From: Streptomyces sp. CC208A
GTDB taxonomy: Bacteria > Actinomycetota > Actinomycetes > Streptomycetales > Streptomycetaceae
Assembly: GCF_030010625.1 (NCBI RefSeq)
Contig: NZ_JASCXN010000023.1
Span: forward strand, 62,001-126,000
Reading direction: 5' to 3'
Length of the DNA stretch: 64,000 nucleotides
The notes beneath the pieces were generated by a model, which was not told the origin of the DNA, ran no database searches, and saw only the letters and a list, made by a program, of their open reading frames with translations. Below, one piece after another: positions 9,794 through 19,693 of this stretch (the first letter of the stretch is position 1; each line of letters opens with the position of its first letter). The position numbers and the translations under genes are program-made.

Positions 9794-9844
9794 TGTGGAT
9801 AACTCCGCACATACGGTGTGATGATCTGATATGCACTATCCACA
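9794..9844. promoter_or_regulatory. Pair of DnaA-box-like sequences between DUF4192 gene and recQ-like gene
   Basis: TGTGGATAA at 9794-9802 is an exact minus-strand match to the TTATCCACA DnaA box. CTATCCACA at 9836-9844 on the plus strand is one base off. They face each other across 33 bases within the divergent promoter region. Confidence 0.45.
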
Positions 9845-9894
9845 GATCTCTGCCTCGTTCGCCGAATGTCCGAGGCATCGGGTTGCATGGACAC

Positions 9895-12078
9895 ATGACC
9901 CACGCAGACCGCCCGGAAGACCGCGCCGCGCTCCGCGCCACCGCCGACGCCGTACTGGCCAGACTCGTCGGGGACCCGACCGGTACGGCGAGACTGCGCG
10001 AGGACCAGTGGCGTGCCATCGAGGCGCTGGTCGCCGACCACCGCCGGGCCCTGGTCGTCCAGCGGACCGGCTGGGGCAAGTCGGCCGTGTACTTCGTGGC
10101 GACCTCCCTGCTGCGCGAGAGGGGCAGCGGGCCCACGGTCATCGTCTCGCCGCTGCTCGCCCTCATGCGCAACCAGGTGGAGGCGGCGGCGCGGGCGGGC
10201 ATCCGGGCCCGCACGATCAACTCGTCGAACACGGAGGAGTGGGAGAGCGTCCACCAGGAGGTCGCCGACGGCGAGGTCGACGTCCTCCTGGTCTCCCCCG
10301 AGCGGCTGAACAACCCGGACTTCCGTGACCAGGTGCTGCCGCGGCTCGCTGCGGCCACGGGGTTGTTGGTGGTGGACGAGGCGCACTGCATCTCGGACTG
10401 GGGGCACGACTTCCGGCCCGACTACAGGCGGCTGTGCACGATGCTGGCCGAGCTGCCGGCCGGTGTGCCGGTGCTCGCCACCACCGCGACCGCGAACGCC
10501 CGGGTGACGGCGGACGTCGCCGAACAGCTCGGCACCGGCGCGGGCACCGACGCCCTCGTCCTGCGCGGCCCGCTGGACCGCGAGTCCCTCAGCCTGGGTG
10601 TGGTCACGCTGCCCGACGCGGCCCACCGTCTGGCCTGGCTCGCCGACCACCTCGACGAGCTGCCCGGTTCCGGAATCGTCTACACCCTCACCGTCGCGGC
10701 CGCCGAGGAGGTCACCGCGTATCTCCGTCAGTGCGGGCACACGGTCGCCTCCTACACCGGGCGCACCGAGAACGCGGACCGTCAGCAGGCCGAGGACGAC
10801 CTGCTGGCCAACCGGGTGAAGGCGCTGGTGGCGACCTCGGCGCTCGGCATGGGCTTCGACAAGCCGGATCTCGGCTTCGTCGTGCACCTCGGCTCGCCGT
10901 CCTCGCCGATCGCCTACTACCAGCAGGTCGGCCGCGCCGGACGCGGTGTGGAGCACGCGGAGGTCCTGCTGCTGCCGGGCAAGGAGGACGAGGCGATCTG
11001 GCGGTACTTCGCCTCCGTGGCCTTCCCTCCGGAGGAGCAGGTGCGCCGGACGCTCGACGTGCTCGCCTCCGCGGGCCGGCCGATGTCCCTGCCCGCGCTC
11101 GAACCGCTGGTCGAGCTGCGTCGCACCCGACTGGAGACGATGCTCAAGGTCCTCGACGTGGACGGGGCCGTGCGGCGGGTGAAGGGCGGCTGGGAGAGCA
11201 CCGGACAGCCGTGGGTGTACGACACCGAGCGGTACGCCTGGGTGGCCCGGCAACGGTCCGAGGAGCAGCAGGCGATGCGCGAGTACGCCACCACGGCCGG
11301 GTGCCGGATGGAGTTCCTGCGCCGCCGGCTGGACGACGAGGAGGCCGCGCCCTGCGGCCGGTGCGACAACTGTGCGGGACCACGCTTCGATCCGAAGGTG
11401 TCGGACGCGGCGCTGGACGCGGCCCGGGGCGAGTTGGGACGCCCGGGCGTGGAGCTGGAGCCGCGCCGGATGTGGCCGACGGGGCTGGCCGCCGCCGGTG
11501 TCGATCTGAAGGGCCGGATCCCGGCCGGTGAGCAGGCGTTCGGCGGCCGTGCTCTCGGACGTCTTTCGGACATCGGCTGGGGCAACCGGCTCCGGCCCCT
11601 CCTGGCCGACACCGCACCGGACGGGCCGGTGCCGGACGACGTGGTGCAGGCGGTGGTCCAGGTGCTCGCCGACTGGGCGAAGGGGCCCGGCGGTTGGGCC
11701 TCCGGTACCCCCGACGCGCCGCCCAGGCCGGCCGGGGTGGTCACCGTGGCCTCGCGGCGGCATCCTGCCCTGGTGGGGTCGCTCGGTGCGCGGATCGCCG
11801 AGATCGGGCGGATGCCCCTCCTCGGATCGGTGGAGTACGCGCCGGAGGCGGAGGACGTCCGTCTGTCCCGGACCAACAGCGCCCAGCGCGTGATCGGGCT
11901 GCACCGGGCCCTGGAGATCCCCTCCGAGCTCTCGGAGCGGGTGGCCTCGGCAGGGGGTCCTGTGCTGCTCGTGGACGACCTGTCCGACACGGGCTGGACG
12001 CTGGCCGTGGCGGCGCGACTGCTGCGTCGGTCCGGTGTGGAAGGGGTCTTCCCGCTGGCGCTCGCCGTCCAGGGCTGA
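9895..12078 (+). CDS. RecQ-family ATP-dependent DNA helicase with C-terminal phosphoribosyltransferase-like domain
   Basis: 727 residues. Helicase motifs: Walker A RTGWGKS (residues 57-63), DEAH box VVDEAHCISDWGHDFR (from residue 159), motif III ATTATA, and motif VI QQVGRAGRG. A RecQ-type zinc element follows (CGRCDNC). Instead of an HRDC domain, the last ~200 residues resemble a type I phosphoribosyltransferase, with the PRPP-binding-loop motif VLLVDDLSDTGWTL. RecQ enzymes unwind 3'-tailed and branched DNA during repair; the role of the PRTase-like part is unknown. The chosen ATG (MTHADRPED) has only a weak ribosome binding site, but the protein aligns with homologues from here. Confidence 0.85.
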   Translation: MTHADRPEDRAALRATADAVLARLVGDPTGTARLREDQWRAIEALVADHRRALVVQRTGWGKSAVYFVATSLLRERGSGPTVIVSPLLALMRNQVEAAARAGIRARTINSSNTEEWESVHQEVADGEVDVLLVSPERLNNPDFRDQVLPRLAAATGLLVVDEAHCISDWGHDFRPDYRRLCTMLAELPAGVPVLATTATANARVTADVAEQLGTGAGTDALVLRGPLDRESLSLGVVTLPDAAHRLAWLADHLDELPGSGIVYTLTVAAAEEVTAYLRQCGHTVASYTGRTENADRQQAEDDLLANRVKALVATSALGMGFDKPDLGFVVHLGSPSSPIAYYQQVGRAGRGVEHAEVLLLPGKEDEAIWRYFASVAFPPEEQVRRTLDVLASAGRPMSLPALEPLVELRRTRLETMLKVLDVDGAVRRVKGGWESTGQPWVYDTERYAWVARQRSEEQQAMREYATTAGCRMEFLRRRLDDEEAAPCGRCDNCAGPRFDPKVSDAALDAARGELGRPGVELEPRRMWPTGLAAAGVDLKGRIPAGEQAFGGRALGRLSDIGWGNRLRPLLADTAPDGPVPDDVVQAVVQVLADWAKGPGGWASGTPDAPPRPAGVVTVASRRHPALVGSLGARIAEIGRMPLLGSVEYAPEAEDVRLSRTNSAQRVIGLHRALEIPSELSERVASAGGPVLLVDDLSDTGWTLAVAARLLRRSGVEGVFPLALAVQG

Positions 12079-12306
12079 GAAGGGCCGGGAAACCACGAGT
12101 GAATAATGGGTAACCGGGCAGGGATATCAGTGGCATAACGGCTCATTACCGTCAGCCGCCTCAATTGCTCGTTGCCGCCCCCGCTCGGGCCAAGCAAGAA
12201 TTGGGGAACCGCCCCACACGGCTCGAAGCGGTCCGGAAGGACTGTGCCGTGCTGCGCCCTCACCCGACCTTGCCCGCCTCGCGCGCGCGTATCCGAAGGG
12301 AGGACC

Positions 12307-12933
12307 GTGACCCTCGGATTCGCTCCGTCCACCGCCTCGCTCGGCTCGAGTTCCACCTCTGCCAGCCGTCTCGCCCGGATGCTGGAGCCCACCGACTGGG
12401 CCGCAGCCGGAATTCCCTTGCTGCGCAGTCCGCGTGAGGTCGTGAGCGGGTTGCACTCCCGTCACCGGCCCCTGCCCGCGACCGCGGTCGTGGCGGTGCT
12501 CGACCACGAGGAACGGCTCACGGCGAGCGCTTCGTTCGTGCGCCGCCCCGGCCCCGCCGACGGCTGGGAGTTCCGGAACGCGCTCCTCGCCCACCTGCGG
12601 CGTGTGGTCCCGCACGACCTGCGGCGCCGCGCTCCCGTCCGGACGGCGGTGCTCGTGTACTGCCGCGACGGTGACGAGCGCTGGACGGAGGAGGACGGGG
12701 CCTGGATGTGGGGGCTCCGTGACGCCTGCACGCTCCACGGACTGCGCTGCGGTGCGTACATCACGCTGACCAAGACCGGCTGGCAGGTCTTCGGCGAGGG
12801 CCGGGGAGGCCGTCGGCCGAGTTCGGATTCGGCCCCGCTCGAGCTCGGCGCACCGTCCACCGAGCTCGGCCACCTCGCGCCGAGGACGGCGGGCGGGGCG
12901 GCCGAGCCCCTGCGCAGGGCAGCGGCGCGCTGA
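12307..12933 (+). CDS. Conserved hypothetical protein
   Basis: 208 residues from a GTG preceded by AAGGGAGGA, a strong ribosome binding site; upstream in-frame starts lack one. I recognise no domain. The central part (residues ~30-165) is compact and mixed alpha/beta (TAVVAVLDHEERL, RTAVLVYCRDGDERW, DACTLHGLRCGAYITLTKTGWQVFG). The last ~40 residues are low-complexity. There is no signal peptide or membrane segment. It follows the RecQ-like gene on the same strand after 228 bases and converges on the next gene. Function unknown. Confidence 0.7.
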   Translation: MTLGFAPSTASLGSSSTSASRLARMLEPTDWAAAGIPLLRSPREVVSGLHSRHRPLPATAVVAVLDHEERLTASASFVRRPGPADGWEFRNALLAHLRRVVPHDLRRRAPVRTAVLVYCRDGDERWTEEDGAWMWGLRDACTLHGLRCGAYITLTKTGWQVFGEGRGGRRPSSDSAPLELGAPSTELGHLAPRTAGGAAEPLRRAAAR

Positions 12934-12985
12934 ACCGCCCGGCCGCTCCGCCGGACCGGGAGTGGTCCGGCGGAGACGCGACCGG

Positions 12986-13609
12986 TCAGACTCCGGCGCC
13001 GAGAAGGGCGTTGACCCGCTGCGGGTCGCCGCAGACCACAAGCAGGGAACCCGCTCGGGAAAGGGCGGCCGGCAGGGCACGGGCGGCCACGTCGTCGTCA
13101 CCGCCGTTCACCGCGACTATCACCACGGGGCGGGCGATGACCCGGTCCACCGAGGCGGCGTCCGCGAAGAACACGTCCTCGGCGGTGTCCTGCTGAGCCC
13201 AGTAGGCGGCCTCGCCGAAGGTCAGCTCGTGCGCGGCCCACGGGTGGCGGTCGCCGGTGGTGAGCACCAGGACCTCACCGGGCGGCCGACCGCTGTCCAG
13301 GAGCAGATCGAGGGCTTCCTCGGCGGCGTCGAGGGCACCCTCGACCGAAGCCGGGATGAGCTGGAGCTGCGGACTGTCGCCGGAACGATTCTCCGGACGG
13401 CTCTTGGGCGCGGGCGGGCCCGGAACGGGTCGCTGGGCCGGTGGCGCGGGCCGGGCCGGGCCGGGGCCCGGTCGGCCGGGACGCGGGGAGGCCGCGGAAC
13501 GCGGGCCGGGTACGGGACGTGGGGTCGGCGCGGGGCGGCCGGCGGCCGCGGTGGCGCTAGGACCCTGAGCGCTCTCGTGAATCTGAGGCTCCTCGGGAGG
13601 GAGAGGCAT
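12986..13609 (-). CDS. Hypothetical protein with Pro-rich N-terminus and helicase-C-like tail
   Basis: 207 residues from the ATG of MPLPPEEPQIHES; a TTG 18 codons upstream is the alternative and neither has a clear ribosome binding site. Residues ~15-80 are Pro/Arg/Ala-rich and probably disordered. The C-terminal ~125 residues (EVLVLTTGDRHPW, ARPVVIVAVNGG, LPAALSRAGSLLVVCGDP) resemble the last part of UvrD-type superfamily 1 helicases, where a similar LYVALTRA..L.VVG pattern occurs, but no ATPase core is present. That resemblance is my inference. It lies upstream of nothing obvious, downstream of rnhB on the same strand. Confidence 0.6.
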   Translation of the reverse strand: MPLPPEEPQIHESAQGPSATAAAGRPAPTPRPVPGPRSAASPRPGRPGPGPARPAPPAQRPVPGPPAPKSRPENRSGDSPQLQLIPASVEGALDAAEEALDLLLDSGRPPGEVLVLTTGDRHPWAAHELTFGEAAYWAQQDTAEDVFFADAASVDRVIARPVVIVAVNGGDDDVAARALPAALSRAGSLLVVCGDPQRVNALLGAGV

Positions 13610-13717
13610 GGGTGGATGTCTATCAAATGCCGTTTCGGACGGCACCGCCGGGTGGGCGCACAAGGGCGCCCCCCGGTCCGGCGGGCCCTCGTCGGCGAGG
13701 CCCCGCGACCGGAAGTT

Positions 13718-14425
13718 TCAGAAGTCGAAGCCGAGTTGGCCCCCACTCTCCAGAGCGGCCGCCTCCGCGGAGAGACGGACCTTCTTGAGATGGCGCCATC
13801 GGGGCATGGCGTCCAGGTAGGACCAGGAGAGCCGGTGATACGGGGTGGGCCCCAGCTCTTCGAGGGCGGCCTTGTGGACGGGCGAAGGGTAGCCCGCGTT
13901 GGCCGCGAAGCCGTAGCCGACACAGTCCGGACCGGTCTCCAGCTCCGCCATCATGGCGTCCCTCCGCACCTTCGCGATCACGGAGGCCGCGGCGACGGCG
14001 ATGCAGGACTGGTCGCCCTTGATCACCGTGCGCACCCGCCAGGGGCTGCCGAGGTAGTCGTGCTTGCCGTCGAGGATCACCGCGTCAGGGCGGACCGGGA
14101 GTCCGTCGAGGGCCCGGACGGCCGCGAGGCGGAGCGCCGCGGTCATGCCGAGTTCGTCGATCTCCTGTGGGGAGGCATCGCCGAGCGCGTAGGCGGTGAC
14201 CCAGCGTTCCAGATCGGCGGCGAGCACGGTGCGCCGCTTCGGGGTGATCAGCTTGGAGTCGGTCAGCCCCTCGGGGGGACGGCGCAGACCGGTGACGGCC
14301 GCGCACACGGTGACGGGCCCGGCCCATGCCCCGCGTCCGACCTCGTCGACCCCGGCGACGGTCTTGGCGCCGGTGGCGGCTCGGAGCGACCGCTCGACGG
14401 TATGGGTAGGGGGTTCGTACGGCAT
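13718..14425 (-). CDS. rnhB: Ribonuclease HII
   Basis: 235 residues. Cleaves the RNA strand of RNA-DNA hybrids and initiates removal of misincorporated ribonucleotides. The type 2 RNase H signature GVDEVGRGAWAGPV carries the first catalytic Asp and Glu. DSKLITPKRR, VILDGKHDYL and the DQSCIAVAAASVIAKVRRD block supply the remaining acidic and structural motifs, and the end, PYHRLSWSYLDAMPRWRHLKK, is typical of actinobacterial enzymes. The start is the ATG of MPYEPPTHTV, where homologues begin; the frame remains open for another 120 codons upstream without recognisable homology. The ribosome binding site is weak. Confidence 0.95.
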   Translation of the reverse strand: MPYEPPTHTVERSLRAATGAKTVAGVDEVGRGAWAGPVTVCAAVTGLRRPPEGLTDSKLITPKRRTVLAADLERWVTAYALGDASPQEIDELGMTAALRLAAVRALDGLPVRPDAVILDGKHDYLGSPWRVRTVIKGDQSCIAVAAASVIAKVRRDAMMAELETGPDCVGYGFAANAGYPSPVHKAALEELGPTPYHRLSWSYLDAMPRWRHLKKVRLSAEAAALESGGQLGFDF

Positions 14426-14839
14426 GGCGCTTGACAGGTTACGCCGCCGAGTGCCGCGCGCGATACCCGGATTCCCGTCAGCGCCCCTCCCTCCCGCCCC
14501 GAGCCCGGCCATACCGGTCCCGAGCGCATCGGCGGCACCGTGATCCGGTCGACGACCTCGGACACCGCGCCGCCCCCGCTCTTCGCTTCCGCACACCTCT
14601 CCGCGCGCGATCCCGCGCTCCAGCACACATCCGAAGAGCCGCTTCGAGGGCCCGACAAAGCCTGTCTCGATCGCTGCGCGGAAGTACACGGTGGTATCCC
14701 CATCGCACTCGTGAAGGACCACCCACAGGGCGGGGCCGGAGCGCGAGTTCGTCAGACCGTTTCCCCCGACACTGCCCCACTGGTCGGGCACCGGCCCTCA
14801 AGTGCACGGCGACGCCGCGAAGGCCGGTGCCCGTCGTGC
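14426..14839. other. Gap between rnhB and the ADP-ribosylglycohydrolase gene
   Basis: 414 bases. The rnhB frame is open up to 14791, but I see no ribosome binding site, and the translation (such as GPALWVVLHECDGDTTVYF) is not a family I know. Probably the rnhB promoter region. No hairpin or RNA gene recognised. Confidence 0.4.
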
Positions 14840-15754
14840 TCAGCTTCGAGTCACGCCCTGCGGCAACCAGGCGGGGAGGGCCTCGGTCCGGTTCAGCCAG
14901 TCGGACGGCGGCGCGCCCGCGGGCGAGGAGGCCACCACGCCACCGGCGATGGCACAGGTCGTGTCGACGTCCCCGCCGACCTGGGCCGTCGTCCAGAACG
15001 TCGTCTCGAAGTCGCCCAGGCCGCGGGCCGCCGACCAGAGGGCGAACGGCACCGTGTCGTGGGCGCTGGTCCGTCGGCCGCTGCCGAGCACGGCCGCGAC
15101 GGTCCCTGCGTCGCCGTAGTCCAGCATGTCGCGGGCCCGGCGCAGCCCCGCGCCGACGGCGCTGCGCGGAACCAGGGCGATGACCCCGTCGAGCAGCGCC
15201 TCTGGCGTGGGCGGGCCGGCCGGATCGGCGGCGAGCGCGGCCGCCGCGGCAACGGCCATGGTGCCGACGACGGCCTCGCGGTGCTGGTGGGTGGGGTAGG
15301 CGGAGATCTCGGCCTGGTGCGTCGCCTGCTCGGGGTCGTCCGCGTACCAGGCGCCGAGCGGGGCGATGCGCATCGCTGCGCCGTTGCCCCAGGAGCCCTG
15401 GCCGTTGAAGAGCGCGGCGGCCAGCTCGCGCCAGTCGCCGCCCTCCCTGATCAGCCGGAGCATCCGGTTGACGGCGGGGCCGTAGCCCCGGTCGAAGTCG
15501 TGGTGCTCAGCGAAGGACATGGCCAGGGCGTCCTGGTCGATGCGGCCGTGCAGGGCGAGGACGGCCAGGACGGAGCAGGCCATCTCCGTGTCGTCGGTCC
15601 ACTGCCAGGAGCCCGGGGGCAGCTCGCGCCGCTTCAGCAGGGGGTAGTTCGCGGGGACGAAGAACTGGGAACCCAGAGCGTCCCCCACGGCCAGTCCGCG
15701 CAGACTGGCGAGGGCGCGATCGAAGCGCCGGTCGAATGAGGAGTCAGCGGTCAT
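14840..15754 (-). CDS. ADP-ribosylglycohydrolase family protein
   Basis: 304 residues, all-helical DraG/ARH fold. The N-terminal GLAVGDALGSQF and WQWTDDTEMACSVL carry the TDD motif that binds the first Mg2+. GYGPAVNRMLRLI and GNGAAMRIAPLGAWY are the central motifs, and the C-terminal GGDVDTTCAIAGGVV supplies the second Asp-rich metal site. Family members remove ADP-ribose from proteins or nucleic acids, or act on small ADP-ribosylated molecules; the substrate here is unknown. It starts 12 bases after the stop of the histidine phosphatase gene, so the two form an operon. Confidence 0.9.
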   Translation of the reverse strand: MTADSSFDRRFDRALASLRGLAVGDALGSQFFVPANYPLLKRRELPPGSWQWTDDTEMACSVLAVLALHGRIDQDALAMSFAEHHDFDRGYGPAVNRMLRLIREGGDWRELAAALFNGQGSWGNGAAMRIAPLGAWYADDPEQATHQAEISAYPTHQHREAVVGTMAVAAAAALAADPAGPPTPEALLDGVIALVPRSAVGAGLRRARDMLDYGDAGTVAAVLGSGRRTSAHDTVPFALWSAARGLGDFETTFWTTAQVGGDVDTTCAIAGGVVASSPAGAPPSDWLNRTEALPAWLPQGVTRS

Positions 15755-15766
15755 CGGTGCGCCACT

Positions 15767-16426
15767 CTATCCGGTGGGACCATACGGTTCCGGGGTACAC
15801 CAGCGTTCGAACGGGCGGTCCAGCCGGTAGCGCCCGTCCTCCCCGAGCAGCAGGACCCGGGTCTCCGCATTGCCCGGATTCGACAGCGACTCGAATTCGG
15901 CCACGCTCCAGTGGAACCACCTCATGCAGAAGAGCCGCATGGTCAGCCCATGGGTGACCAGCAGGACGTTCGGCGGATGGTCGGGGGCCTCGAAGCTGCG
16001 GTAGAGGCTCTCCAGGAAGGCCCCGACGCGGTCGTAGACGTCGGCTCCGGACTCGCCCTGCGCGAAGCGGTAGAAGAAGTGGCCGTACGCGTCCCGGTAG
16101 ACCTTCTGGAGGCGCACGTCCTCCCGGTCCTGCCAGTTGCCCCAGTCCTGCTCCCGCAGCCGCGGCTCCTCGCGGATCCTGACCCGTCCCGGCGGCAGCC
16201 GGAAGGCTTGCAGGGTCTCGTGGGTGCGGCGGTAGGGCGAGACGTACACGCTCACCGCCTCGTCGCCGAAGAGCTCCCTGAGCCAGACGCCCGTCCTCTC
16301 CGCCTGCCGCCGGCCGGTCTCGGTGAGCCGGAGCGCGTGGTCGGGCTCCCGCTCGTACACGGTGTCGTCGACATTGCCTTCGGACTCTCCGTGCCGTACG
16401 AGAACGATGCGCCGCGGTCGTGCCAT
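15767..16426 (-). CDS. Histidine phosphatase family protein (phosphoglycerate-mutase-like)
   Basis: 219 residues. The RHG motif (IVLVRHGESEGN, residues 7-18) supplies the phospho-accepting His. SPYRRTHETLQ, the acidic EEPRLREQDWGNW, and the second catalytic His in LLVTHGLTMRLF complete the active site. Members hydrolyse phosphate monoesters or act as mutases; the substrate is not predictable from sequence. It begins 33 bases after the ABC-F gene and is followed closely by the ADP-ribosylglycohydrolase, so all three could be co-transcribed. Confidence 0.9.
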   Translation of the reverse strand: MARPRRIVLVRHGESEGNVDDTVYEREPDHALRLTETGRRQAERTGVWLRELFGDEAVSVYVSPYRRTHETLQAFRLPPGRVRIREEPRLREQDWGNWQDREDVRLQKVYRDAYGHFFYRFAQGESGADVYDRVGAFLESLYRSFEAPDHPPNVLLVTHGLTMRLFCMRWFHWSVAEFESLSNPGNAETRVLLLGEDGRYRLDRPFERWCTPEPYGPTG

Positions 16427-16459
16427 GCTCCGACCCTAGAGGGAGGAGTTCCCTCCGTC

Positions 16460-18076
<1,617 letters not shown>

Positions 18077-18111
18077 GGCACCTCCCAGGAGCTACAGCAA
18101 ACACAACTCTT

Positions 18112-18156
18112 GTTGCGTTAATGTGAGTGTGGCACACTCGGAACCACTAACGCAAC
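18112..18156. promoter_or_regulatory. Nested palindromic operator between abcF and tetR
   Basis: In the 91-base divergent spacer, GTTGCGTTA (18112-18120) and TAACGCAAC (18148-18156) form a perfect 9-bp inverted repeat. Nested inside is GAGTGTG-G-CACACTC (18125-18139), a perfect 7-bp repeat whose centre is within two bases of the outer one. This fits binding of the TetR protein encoded alongside. Confidence 0.7.
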
Positions 18157-18167
18157 GGGAGTAGCAG

Positions 18168-18842
18168 TTGAACGACTCGATCGAGGACCCCGACGCCCCC
18201 GCCCCGGGCAGCCGCCGCCCCGGCGGCCGCACCGCCCGCACCAGGGCCGCCGTCCGCGACGCCGTCCTGACGGGGCTGGCCGAGCACGGCTATCCCGCCC
18301 TGACCGTGGAGTACGTGGCGGAGCACTCGGGCGTGCACAAGACGACGCTCTACCGCCGCTGGGGCAGCGTGGAGGGCATGGTGGCCGACGCCCTCGCCCT
18401 CGCCGGGGAGGACGCCTGGACCCCGCCGGACACCGGCAGCCTCGCCGGCGACCTGCGCGCCCTCGCGTGGGAGGTCGTCGAGGGGTTCGGGGATCCGGCC
18501 CGCGCCGCCGCGCCCACCGCCTTCGTCGGCGCGGCGTTCCAGTCGCCGCGCGCCGCCGACGCCCTGCACTCCTTCTACGCGGAGCGGTTCCGCCGCTGCG
18601 AGGAGGTCGTGGCCCGGGCGGTCGACCGGGGCGAGGCGCCGGTCGGCACCGATGCCGGCGCGGTGGTCCGGGCGGCCTCCGCCCCCCTCTTCCTCCGCCT
18701 CTTCGTCACGCGCGAACCCGTCGACGAGAAACTGGCCGACCAGGCGGCGGAGGCGACGCTGACGGCCGTGGCGGCGGGCGTGTTCACCCGAGGCGCGGAA
18801 GCGCCGGCCACCGGCGGTCCGGCCACCGCCCCCGGAGGCTGA
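18168..18842 (+). CDS. TetR/AcrR family transcriptional regulator
   Basis: 224 residues from a TTG start supported by a GGGAG ribosome binding site eight bases upstream. The N-terminal TetR helix-turn-helix is clear (RAAVRDAVLTGLAEHGYPALTVEYVAEHSGVHKTTLYRRW, about residues 25-65). The C-terminal helical domain is the effector pocket (SLAGDLRALAWEVVEGFGDP, FVGAAFQSPRAADALHSFY). It is divergent from the ABC-F gene with nested inverted repeats between them, so it most likely represses abcF and itself and is released by a drug or metabolite. The tail is low-complexity. It converges on the next gene, with four bases between stops. Confidence 0.92.
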   Translation: MNDSIEDPDAPAPGSRRPGGRTARTRAAVRDAVLTGLAEHGYPALTVEYVAEHSGVHKTTLYRRWGSVEGMVADALALAGEDAWTPPDTGSLAGDLRALAWEVVEGFGDPARAAAPTAFVGAAFQSPRAADALHSFYAERFRRCEEVVARAVDRGEAPVGTDAGAVVRAASAPLFLRLFVTREPVDEKLADQAAEATLTAVAAGVFTRGAEAPATGGPATAPGG

Positions 18843-18846
18843 ACGC

Positions 18847-19452
18847 TCAGACGGTCCAGGCGGATTCGAGCCGCACGATGTCACCCGTGAGCGCGGCCAC
18901 GTCGGCCTCGGTCTGCGCCCTCAGGCCGAGGCGCTCCACCCGCTCCTCACGGTACTTGCCGTGCTCCGCGGTGGAGTTCCAGAGCGAGAGCACCAGGAAC
19001 TCATGCCCGGGCGCCTCGCCGAACAACCCCCGCAGCATGCCCGGCGATCCGGCCATCGCCGGGTTCCACACCTTCTCCTGCATCAACGCGAAGTGCTCCA
19101 CGCGCTCTTCGTGGACACGGCAGTGCGCCACCCGCGCCACGTCCGCGTCGGCGAACTTCGGCTCGAAACCGGTCTTCACGTCGAAGCGGTGGTCGAAGAG
19201 CTTGACCTGCGCGTCCTTGTAGGTGCCGGACTGCGCGGCGGCCAGCCGGTCGTGCGAGCGGGCCATGAAGGAGTCGTAGAAGGCCCGGCTCTCCCAGAAG
19301 GAGAAGATGTGCGCGATCTCGGGACGGGCCCGGCTCCAACCGCCGCCCTGTCCCCGGAAACCCGGCTCACCGAGCAGCCCCGCCCACTTCCGCTGCCCCC
19401 GTTCGAAGCCTCGGCGGTCCACGACGGCGCAGCGAATCCACTTGACCAGCAC
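18847..19452 (-). CDS. DUF4937 domain-containing protein (YdbC-like)
   Basis: 201 residues from the GTG of VLVKWIRCAVVDRR. It contains two related segments of ferredoxin-like alpha/beta-barrel type: residues 1-100 (GFERGQRKWAGL, EIAHIFSFWESRAFYDSFM, RLAAAQSGTYKDAQV) and 105-200 (ADVARVAHCRVHEERVEHFALMQEKVWNPAMAGSPGML, FLVLSLWNSTAEHGKYREE). Both carry the Phe/Trp-rich strand of stress-responsive A/B barrel and DUF4937 proteins. No catalytic role is established. The frame is open further upstream but has no ribosome binding site or homology there. It overlaps no gene and converges on tetR. Confidence 0.7.
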   Translation of the reverse strand: MLVKWIRCAVVDRRGFERGQRKWAGLLGEPGFRGQGGGWSRARPEIAHIFSFWESRAFYDSFMARSHDRLAAAQSGTYKDAQVKLFDHRFDVKTGFEPKFADADVARVAHCRVHEERVEHFALMQEKVWNPAMAGSPGMLRGLFGEAPGHEFLVLSLWNSTAEHGKYREERVERLGLRAQTEADVAALTGDIVRLESAWTV

Positions 19453-19693
19453 CGCGCCATCGTACGGGTCGGAGGAGCGCCCCGGCAGACCGTCATCACA
19501 GATGGGCGACACGGGGTGAGGCGCCGTCAGGCACCCGGCTCTTTCAGGCCAGTCGGGCGTCGAGTTCCGGCACGTCCCCGCCCCGGAACGGCGCTGGGCG
19601 ACCTTCGCAGACCCAACTGTCGTACCCGCGTGACACCATGAGGAAGGACCCGGGCGAGGGGTCCATACGGGGAACAGGGAAAGGGGAAGCACC

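Noticed and set aside
14840..15252. Alternative reading frames within the ADP-ribosylglycohydrolase gene
   Set aside because: Arg/Pro-rich shadows; only the 304-codon frame shows family motifs.
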